From an uncultured Clostridia bacterium (lineage in GTDB: Bacteria; Bacillota; Clostridia; Christensenellales; UBA1242): a stretch of DNA of 43,239 nucleotides. The stretch lies in NCBI GenBank assembly GCA_945921465.1, contig CAMEKS010000007.1, positions 1-43,239 on the forward strand, in the 5' to 3' direction. The notes under the pieces are model-generated. The model was not told the DNA's origin. It searched no databases and was given only the letters and a program-made list of their open reading frames with translations. A program made the position numbers and the translations under genes. Below, piece after piece: positions 1 to 12,000 of this stretch (positions within the stretch are counted from its first letter, which is position 1; each line of letters starts with the position of its first letter).

Positions 1-3000
1 TCTGTTAACTTTGATGCAAAGACACAGACAGAGCAAGATCTAAATATATATGCACACAATTACACATCTAGTGCTAATCGTACTACGCAACTATTTGGTA
101 CTTATGTAACTTCATCTAATGGTACTAGAAGTTATAAGGATGTGGTGGCAATAGGTGGTATTGCTGGATACAACCAAGGTGCTATCATAGATAGTTACAA
201 CAAGGTAGATGTTACCAATAACACAACCAATGGTGCTGCGTTAATTGCTGGAGGTATAATTGGTTATGCAGACCAGGGCACATATATTGGCTACACCTAT
301 ACTACTGCCAATGTAATTGCTAAGCAAATTATTGGTGGATTAATCGGTTACTATCGATTAATAGAGTTAAATAAGGCTATCAATAATGACATTACAATAG
401 AACATTGTATTGCACTTAACCAATGGGATGGTCAGGTAGAGGCTATAATCAAGAACAACCTAAAGGGAGTATTTGGCAATGACCCAGTCGTAGTGCGTAT
501 GCCAGAACTTGGCAACCAAATGATGACCGATATTTATAAAACTGAGACATTAGAGAATACTTATAAATATGTATTAAATGTAACCAATAATGTGGCATAT
601 AATGTAGCAGTTGGTTCTCTGATAGGTACTATTGGTGGCAACAAGAGTATTACTAATAATGTAGATTATTTCACTGGCAGCTTCTTTACTAATAATAAAT
701 TGGCATTTGACAATATTTCTGCTATTAGTACTACATATGCTACATTCTACAAGACTGGCGAAGCAGGGAATGAGGCTAATTATTACGACAAATATCACAA
801 CCTTGCTGGCGCAGATGTATATTCTAGTGGTGTTACTAAGTGGGATCTAGGCTCAATTGTTAAGACTGCGATATCCGTAGAAGAAGCGACATATGTCTTG
901 ATTGATGACAAAGAAGAAATGCTTCTAGAAGGTAGCGGATATGAAGATACCAACATTATAACTAAGGTAGAATACGAAGCAAACATTAGCAAGTTTAAGG
1001 AAGGATATAAATCATTGTCTGATATGCTTGCTAATAATAAGTTAGTAATCATATCTCCTGCAGATGGCTACAGTCCAACTGAAGTATATTGCGATTACAA
1101 GTTTGATCGAATGTTTGAGAAAACTCAACAATTGCAGTTGCAGACAATTATTGGCTATTTCAATAACTTGGAAGAAATTAATAATGGCCAAAATAGCCAA
1201 GAGATTATAGACAAGAACAATTCGGTTAACTTGTTTGATAATGAGTATAACCAATATCAATACAAAGAGAATGGAGATAGAGATTATTCTAAAGAAGTAA
1301 TTAATATTGATGCTCGATTGGTGGATAGTAGCGAGGTATGGAAGATTCAACGCAACGGGTTCTTGCCAGAATATATTCGTGGCAATTATGAGCGAATAGT
1401 AATTGTCGATAGCACCGAAGACTTGATTTCTATGCTAAGCGACAGCGGAACTAACAAGATTTATCATATTTACAAGAATGATAAGAATTTAGCTGACATT
1501 AATTACAATATATATATTAATAACGAAAATTACACCTATAATTATGCTATGTTCAATAGCGTATTTAAGGGACAAATGATTGGTTATTATTATGACAATA
1601 ATGGTAGCGATAAGCAATCGGATAACAAAGATAATCGTCCTACTATCAATATATATACTGGCAACTCTAAGGGCTTATATTCTCTAATAAGTAGACTAGA
1701 TAGTGCATTGATAGATGGCGTTAACTTCCAGTTCTATATTCAGTATAATGAAGAATATATCAATGTACACGGCAATAGCGCAGGAGCATTTGGCTTACTT
1801 ACTCCTACTATGATATCTACCGATATACACAATGTAGATATATCCATATCTTCAACTTCTAATATCGTAAATCAAAACAAATTGACTCTTGTAGACGATG
1901 TGTCAGAAGAAGGACTATATAATGTCAAGAACTTTGGCCTATTTGCAGGCTCGTCTATTAATGGAACAATTAATAATGTAAATGTTGATATAAATACCGA
2001 TTTGCATATCACTACGGGTATATCTAATACAATTGGCGGATTTGTTGGATATGTGTCTGGTAATATCGTAAAAGATCTACATATCAATAATAATTCAAAT
2101 GGTAAAATGTCTATAGAAATAGACAATCGTAGGGCAGGTACTGGCGAATACTTGTATGTATCTACAGCAATGCCTAAGAACTATTACAACTCAATAACTA
2201 ATATTTCTAGTACTTTGCCTATCGCGGTAGGATACTATGTAGACAATGAGATAGAGCTAAGCAGTTATGGTATCAATTTCGATATTTATGTAGGTGGATT
2301 ATTTGCCAATACAATTGCAGGTAATATCAATACTGCATCATATGTGGCTAATGTTGATATCAACCTGTATAGAACAAGTTCGTCATTATCTTATTATTAT
2401 CTATACCTTGGTGCAATCTCTGGCAAAACAGCTGAATGCAGTATGACTGACTTGACCACATCAGGTAATATAGCTAACAAAGTTAATTTTAATAAATATA
2501 ATATTACAGCACAATATATCAATGCATATATAGGTGGATTAATTGGTTACAATGGCTCTAATTCTCCTATTAATGGTAGCACCAATAAGATTTATAGCAC
2601 TATTACTATCAAGCCACTAGGCATAAGCAGATATTATGTAGGTGGTGCTATAGGTTATAATGCTAATGGTAATAATACTACTAATAATAATATAATTGCT
2701 ATGGGCGATATATTGGTCGATACCAAAGAAAACATTTCTGCAGCTCAATTATTCCTAGGCGGAATAGTTGGCTACTCTGCATCGGGTTCATTCGATAATG
2801 TAACAACTACTGGGGACATCAAGACATATAATTCGGTTAATTTAACTAATGTATCCAATGCAACATACTATGTAGGTGGTATAGTAGGTTATGCTCGCAA
2901 TTGTACTATTACAGACTTTGAAGTATTGGGCGACATCTATTATGTCGTAGGATCCAACAACTACTATGCAGGCGTTATTGGATATTCTAAGAACACAGCT

Positions 3001-6000
3001 ATCAATCTGCAAAGAGGCAAATCTATTGCTAGATTCTATGCTAATCAGCCAGCTCAGGAGACTAAATACAATGCCAACTTGTATTCTATAGCCGAGAATT
3101 GCGTACAGCAATATACTACTCAGATAGTAGAGGAAAATGGCCAGCAAGTAGAGAAACAAATAAAGAATCCTTACTATACTGAAAAGGTATATTATATAGA
3201 GGAATTCTATGCTAAGTATGCTGATTTATACAATTCTTACGAATACTCATCTTCATACAACGGCACACAAGTATATTCGTATTATAATTTAAGCAAAATG
3301 AATATTAATAGTTATGATGAGGCCTTATTATCCAACAACTTATATCAAAAATTAAATCCTACAACTGTAACTGAGAATTCAGGTGATATTACAGAAGATA
3401 AATATTATATTATTAATGGTACTATTAGTAGTATTAAGGATGATTTTAATGGCGTAATTGCTGCTGATCCTAATAATAATACTGCTGATCCTAATAATAA
3501 TAATATTCAATCTATTACTAGTGGCACATTTGCTAATTCTTTAGATAGCAATGCTATTATAAGCGGAATCAAATTAAATGTTAGCAATGCTAGTGATATT
3601 ACTTCCAACTTTATCCCATTTGTTGGCACTAATAATGGTAGAATTATCAATTGTGTAACATTTGGCGAAGTTAGTGGAACTATTAATCCAGAGACTGAAG
3701 AGAATAATATCAAAGTTGTTACTTTTGTCAATGATAACAAAGGCGACATAGTCAGATCTGGCTCGGTAGTTACATTCACTGGTGCCTTCGGTAACAGTAA
3801 TGCCGAGAATAATAAACTAAAAGTGAATTATACTTATGTTAAGGATGCTGAGGGTAAGGATACTTCCACGATAGAGACTATCACAGCTACTCTGTCATTT
3901 ACAGGGCTAGTATATAATAATAAAGGTATGATATCTGACTGCTACTCACTAGTCAATGTCAACCATATTAACAAATCAACTACTCAAGATAGAGACTTGT
4001 TATTTATTAAGGACGGAGGCACTATTAAGACTGCCAAGGATATTAAATCTAGTCAACTTAATATCGCGGGGTTGGTGTATAATCAATATTCTCCATCTAA
4101 TCCTAATGCTAGCATCGGAATTTCTAACTCCTTCCATGCGGGCAAGATATTTGACACTACTACCAGTGCAATCAAATATTCTTATACCAATACTGGAATT
4201 GATGGTACACCTAGTGATACTACATTATTATCAACCAATCCTACCAATGCAATTAATGTATATGCTAATTCGTACAAGGACGATATTGAGGACGGAACTA
4301 ACCAGTACTTTGCAAACAATTCCATAACTAGTTGGCAAAATACTGAGGGGAACAAACAAAATACTATCTATGGTATAGATAACTGCGTCATCCCTAACAC
4401 TTACACCGGCAACGCTATTTGGGTTAAGACCAACAGCCGTGATGTTAACTATAATATGTATTATATTAACAACATCGCTATATCAAGCAATCCTAATAAT
4501 GTCAATACTGGCATCTCAGCAAAATTCGGTATTGAGACTAATACCGCGCAGACTTCAGTAGGCTATATAGATTCTAATGATAAGACTACTAAAGACATTT
4601 TGGATCAGTCATCTAATCTATATTCAGTCCCTGCAAGGGAACAATCAACTAAAGATCCTAACTTTGTATTGTTCCAAGATAAGTCTGATGCTATTATTGT
4701 CGAGACTAGTAGGGATTTGGCTAGATTGCTAAGAGACTATGCTAATAAGCCTTTGGATAATTCGGTTTATATAATAGCTGACGAGTTGGATATGTCGGGA
4801 TTGACCAACAATGGAGCCGGATTCAGTATCGGAAGCATTAAAGAGGACTGCGGTATTTACGGCATAGGCGGAAACCCTATTAGTACTAAAGATAATAAAT
4901 TCTATAGCCAAGGTACAATTATTAAGAACTTGAGTATTGCAAATTCTTTGGTGGGTGACAATAATGGTACAATCACAGGTATAGTATTAGAAAATGCTAC
5001 AGTCGTTAATTCAGACAATGCAACTGCAGTATTGGTCAACAGTAATAATGGAAGAATCTCAGGTGTGACAATTACTGGTGCAAAACTTACTGGTGGCAAA
5101 AATGCTAAATCAGTTGGCTTGGTGGCAGGCATTAACAATGGGACTATAGACAACATATATATTGGCGACTCAACCATATCCAAGGAGTATGGAACAGACT
5201 CTGATGTGATGGGCGGTGCAGTAGGTATTAACTATGGCAAGATGTTATACATATTTGCAGGCACTAGTTCCGAAGCTGATGGCAAAGGCATTATAATGTC
5301 TTATGCTGGCAACTATTCACTTGTAGCAGTAGGTGGATTGATAGGCAAGAATATTAAGAATACAAATCAACCAGATTCCCCAGACCCAATAGTAGACCAA
5401 TTAGGAATACATTTCTCTACCATTACGGCCAATAACTGTAGCAATGTCGGCGGTATCGTAGGCTATGGTGACTTGGATAATGGTGCAGAGATAGAGACTG
5501 CTCGTGCATATGTGTATTCTTCGTCTATTACAGGTAGGCAATATGTAGGCGGCATTGCAGGTCAATCTGCCCAACTTAATGGTGGTGATACTAGCGAAGG
5601 CGAGTATACGCTATTTGTATATAATTCTACTATTACAGCTACTGGTATATCTGATAGTGGCGCGTATGTGGGTGGTATTGTTGGTTCTATGTCTAAAGGT
5701 GAATTATCCAATGCCTATCTACTTAATGTCACTGTAAATGGTATTGATAATTATATTGGTGGCGTAGTTGGTAGTGCAGAAAGAGAAACAAGAAGCATAG
5801 ACAATATCATACTTCACAATATTACAGTTAATGCTAGTGGTAGCTATGTTGGTGGTTTGGTAGGTTATTCTATGGCCAATATATCTAATTGCACTATCAA
5901 TATTGTTAACGTTTCTAATACTTCAATCTCTGGCCAATATACAGCTGGTGCTATTGGATCTAATAATGGTGGTGAATTATCTAGTATTGCTATTAATAAT

Positions 6001-9000
6001 CTTGGCTCTGCAACTAATAACTCTATTTCTTCTGTTTATGCCAACACAATTAATAGAGCATATGTAGCAGGATTGGCTGGATACAATAGCGGAGCAGTTA
6101 GCAATTGCTCGATAGCGAATACTAATGTTTCCGCCAATGATGAGTTTGTTGCAGGTTTTATAGCATACAATAATTCTGAATCTAATGAGATCGAATTAAA
6201 TTGTGTGGCAGCCAATAACGAAACACTTCCAACTCTATCCAATATCAATGTTACTGTTGAAGTAGTAAAAGTAGGGGAGTCATTAACCACTAATGACTAT
6301 GTTGGCGGACTTTTTGGATATTTTAATTCAGGTAAAGTTACTGGCTCAGCTTCAATCACAGACATCACAATTACTGGTGGTCAATTTGTAGGTGGTGTCG
6401 CTGGCGCTAATAATGCTGAGATTAGTCCTACTAACATCACTATTAAAGGTATTGATATCCGTGCTCACCAGTGTGTTGGTGGTGCAGTGGGACAAGCAGA
6501 TGCAACAGTCAAAAATATTACAGTATTGGGTAAAGACGCAAGTAGTTATGCTACAATCAATGCGAGTTGGTATGTTGGTGGTATAGTAGGAAAAGCAACC
6601 AATCAAGATAACGAAATTAGTAATTGCAAAGTACAGTTTGCGACGATTACTTCTACCAACACTACTATGAAAGAATCTAATACAGTAGTAGAGGCTTATG
6701 CAGGTGGTATCGTAGGATTATCAAACAGCTCTATCAAAAATTCAATCGTGTCAGATATCACAGTTGTCGCTAGCGGATATTGTGTTGGTGGAATAGCTGG
6801 TTTGAGCAAAAAAGAGATCACTAATTCATTTGTTGACTCATCCATTGGAACAATTAACAATATCATTTCGTCTAGCGCAGGCGACTTTGTAGGCGGTGTT
6901 ACTGGTTATGCTGAAGGCGAAATATCCAATAGTGGTGCATACAATATCACTGTTTCTGGATACGCTATTTACGAAGCTGCTACAGATGATAGGGCTGCTG
7001 GATATTCATCATATGTCGGTGGTATAGCAGGCTACTCTAAGGCAAAGATAAGTAATGTCGTTGTCAGCACCACATCTTGGTCTATTTCTAATATCATCAC
7101 CTCTACCAAGTCGGATAGCAGATATATCGGTGGTATTGTGGGTTATTATGAAAGGCCAACAGGTCAAAGTGATTCACAACTAACTCAAATTACCGTAGCT
7201 AATACATCGATTAATGGTAATGCCAGTCAATATATTGGTGGTGTTGTAGGTTTTTATAGGGTCAAAGACACGTCAAGTAGCGTCGCTGAATCCGATATTG
7301 GTTATTATAGTACTGTAAATACACCAGATAATCTTAAAGCATTTATTCCAAACACAAATAATAACAAACAAACCATATTTAATGTCACTGTAGACGGTAA
7401 TCAATATATCGGCGGAATTATTGGTTCGGTATACACCTCAATTCCATTTACCTTAAGTAATATGGATCTATATAGCATCCGTGTCTCAGCATCTGGCAGT
7501 TATGTAGGTGGAGTCGTTGGTAGATTAACAAACGAGACGAGAGATGCCAGCGGAAAAGTAACAACAAAAGGTACTTCGACTATCTACGGAATCACTATAT
7601 CTGGCGGAAATACCGAGTCTACCTACTCATCAGTATTCTCATCTACAACAACTGGCCAATATGTAGGTGGCGTGGCTGGTTATGCAGATACATTGCTAGG
7701 AGGAATCAATACATCAAAAGGAATAATTGGGCATCAAATACAGGTATCCAACACCAAGATAGAGTCTGGTGCCAAGTATACTGGCGGTATCGTCGGATAT
7801 ACTAATTCTGTAGCAAACGATTATGAAGGAATCTATTCAGGCAAAGAAACGAATCATAATAATTACCTATTTGTCCTAGACAATATTAATATGGTAGTAG
7901 GTAATAGCGTGGCAGGTGGCGTAGCAGGACACGCCGACTATGTCAAAGGAATATTCCTAATGGAAAACTCTACTATCACCGCCTCTAGTACCACATCGAT
8001 TTCTAGAATAGGTGGTATGTTCGGTGAAATTATCGGTTCCTTGTATAGTGGATTAAGCAGTGGCAGCGGCCCTGCAATGCTGGCCAATTATAACACCATT
8101 ACAGTGAACAATGGTAGTAATGTGATTGGTACAGATGGGGCTGGTATTGGTGGTATTGTTGGCTACTTGGTGTATGAACAAGGTAGTAATATGACTAGTA
8201 TACTTGCCCAACAAGCAATCAAGTCTAATCAACTTACCTTAAATGTTAGTGGTTGCTATGTAGGTGGCGTATACGGATATGTCAAATCAGAGTATGTTAC
8301 TGATGATTGCAATGTATATAGTGGATATACATATGCCAGCACAATCAATTGCTCAGGTGTTGCCGAATATGTAGGCGGCGTAATTGGTAAAGCAGACCAA
8401 GCAAACCTATATAGAATGCTTGTAAACGATGTAATTATTAATGTTTCTGGCACATATGGCCACTATGTCGGCGGAATTGTTGGCGAATTAACAGGTAATA
8501 TCGAAGAAGCCACAGTATCTGAATGGGGTAATGGGCTATCCATTACCACTACAGGTAGATATGTGGGCGGTATTGCCGGCAAAGTAAAAGGCAAAATCAC
8601 TGGCAATATTTATTTGCTTAGCCAAGTTAGTATTACTTCCACATTCTCTGGCAACTACACGGTGACCGAAAATGGTCAAGGTGTAGGATTGACCAAGGTA
8701 TATGATGTGTATCTTGGTGGTGTAGTAGGTTATATTAGTGGTGAACTTGGAAAGGCAAACAAAACATCTGATAACAATCTAGTCAAGATTAAAAATATGA
8801 ATATATCTGCTTTGCAGGGTGTAGTAGGTGGCGTTGCAGGTTGGGCTGATTATATTTATAGCAATATAGATATACAAGGTATCAATATCAACTGTGCAGG
8901 ACAATCAGTAGGTGGCGTTGTTGGTTACCTTAACAAAGAAATGAAAGGCACAGGAGATAATACCTACGCCGCAGTCAAAATTCGTGGTATTAAGAATTTT

Positions 9001-12000
9001 GAAACAATCACAGGAGATCAATTTGTAGGTGGCATTACTGGTGGTGGAACAGTCCTAAAATATTATGATGGTTCAAATATCCGAACAATAACTGATACGA
9101 GCAAAGAATATACTTATAATGTTGTTCCAACGCAGTATATATACGGCAGTGAAGATGAAAGCAAAAAATATTTTGGTAAATCTCTATTAACCGATAGTAA
9201 TTTCCAAACTATCAAAAATATATATAATGGCAAAACCGTTAACTTTACATTTATGAAATCTGATCGCACAGTACTTGCAAATAATGTTCCTGTTACTAAT
9301 TTGGATGGTACATATAACTCATATAAAAATGATATTTATTACATATTATGTAGTGATGGTACAGAATACTCCAATGCGTACTTCAAAATTAATGATATAG
9401 TATATAATGTTAATAGTTATGCCGATAATAGTGGAAACCCTAAGGACAGTAAACTAATATTATATACCAGTGTAGGTACATATAAATTTGAACATACTTA
9501 TGATACTGCTACAGGTAATTCTGTATACATAGACGTACAAAATATAGCAAAGTCTATATCATTAGACAATATCGAATATGCACAATTTACTGATGGAAGT
9601 GGTAAAGTAATAGAAACTTATGGAATGGAAAATGTGGCAGGCTCTATACAGGATGAGAATGTTACTAAGTCAATATTGTCATACTTGTCTGAATTGGGTG
9701 ATGGAACGCTTATTTTATATAACAAATATGATAAGGTTGTTGCGCAATACAGGCAAAGAGATTTCAAGGCCAATGTAAATGGTACAAAGGCTGTAATAGA
9801 CAATATTCAAAATACCAATTGTCAATATGTTAAATATGTGACTGATGATAGCAAAATCTATGTATTTGGGCAATCATACACATATTCTAAGAATCATATC
9901 TATAATATGTATCTTAGCCTTGCCGAAAGGTTGGGAAATAATATAATTATTACTATTAAAGGACCAAAAGATACTAGTCCCCGTACTGTTTATGGTAGTA
10001 AATACAAGGATATATTGCAAGAAGTCAGAGAAAATGGATTGGATAAATTTGAAATTAATAGTGTTACTATCAAAGAAATAGAGCAAGGGTCTTTAGGTCA
10101 AGGTGGCAATAATTATTTCATCTCTGTAGACAACCTTAATATCGAAGCTAGCAACTATGTTGGTGGCGTAATAGGTTACTCTGGCAACAACGATAATATA
10201 GTAATAGATAACCAAGGTCACGTGGTTGGTTGTACTATCTCTGCCACAGGCGACTATGTGGGCGGCGTAGTAGGATTTGCTGCAGGCACCAACGCTATTA
10301 TAAGTGGCGTGTCAAAGGCAAATACTGTTACTGGTAAAGATTATGTCGGCGGATTTGCTGGATTGCATACTGGCGGAATAATTAATTCTTCGCAATATAG
10401 CACCGAAAACAATATATCTGGTAATATGTACATCGGTGGTGTAGTAGGACATACATCTGGCAATATGTCAGCCAAGATTGGCAATAGCAATATATCTGGT
10501 AAATCTTATGTGGGTGGTATTGCTGGTAGAATTGCTTCAACTGACACAGTAGAGTTTGGTACAACCTTTGTTAAGTCTAGTACTATAGAGGGTGAGACAT
10601 ATGTAGGTGGTATTGCGGGAAGTATAGAAGTAAAGAATACTTCTCAAAGATTGGATCAATATATTGGTATCTACGATAGTACTGTTAAGTCTATACTTAA
10701 CTCATCCGATACTTATACCTATGTAGGTGGAATCTTCGGCTATGCTAGTAGTAGTATTACTGATGTAACAAAAGGTATATTTATTAACCAAATAGAGACT
10801 ATCAATACGCTAGTCAATGGTGTATCTGGCGTAGGTGGCGTAGTCGGCGTAATGGCAGGAACACTAACTAGCGCTAGAGATAGCATTAAAAAAATCGGTG
10901 GAATCTATGTAATAGGCGACAAGTTTGGTAAATATGCTATTACTGGCAACTCTGGTGTAGGTGGAGTAATTGGTATATTGCAGAATTATTCTAATACTAG
11001 AGCAGGTTGGTACAAATCTAGTTCATTTGTAATGGATTACAAGATCGGCGACTTGGCTGCCAATAATGTTGGCGGCATTATAGGTTTGGCAATCAATGCG
11101 GGCGGCGGAATGGATGGCAGTATGCGTGTAGTCAATGGGCTTAATACGTCTACTGCGGCAGGTGGTTTGAGTCTAGGATATGGCACAGGCTCAATATCTC
11201 ATAACAATGTTGTTAATAATAATATGCAATATTCTACCGCTCCATCTTCGGATAATTTCTACATCCAAGGTAACTCTAATGTCGGCTCATTGGTCGGCGG
11301 TATAGATAATTCTGATAATAGATCTAAGAGTATTACTGTACCAAGACTTACCGCTAGTACTATTAATAGCAATGTTATAGGCAATAGCAATGTGGGTGGT
11401 TGGTTCGGTAGTGTTACTGGAGCTGATGTTACTGTTGCAAATTACAATGCGTCTAAGTCACCAGCAACAGACTTTGAAGCTAATGGATACTATGCTACAT
11501 CTATTCAAGCAACTGGTAATAATATAGGTGGTGTATTCGGATATATGTCAGATAGTTCTACCAATGGCAATATGTTTGTATTACCTACGATCAATGCTAC
11601 TTCGTCTAACTACTTAGGTGGTGCAATAGGTTATGCTATTAATACTGATGTATCTAATATATTTATAAATGGTTCTGAATCGTCCAAAGTATTTATTACT
11701 GGGCAGAACTATATAGGTGGTATTGCTGGGTACTTTGGCAGAGATGATGCTGACAAGTCCGCTATCATGACTAATTGCGGTATTACATATACTGCGGTTA
11801 AGGGCGACTCTATAGTAGGTGGCATAATTGGTCAGTGCGTCAATGCAGGAGTATCTAATGTAACTAACGACACCAACTCTACCGTAGATGGTAACCAATA
11901 TGTAGGCGGTATTATAGGATACTTGTATTCTACTGATGAATTGCCTACCGCAACTACCGTATCTTCTCTTAATATTATAGAAGACGAGTTTACTCCGGTA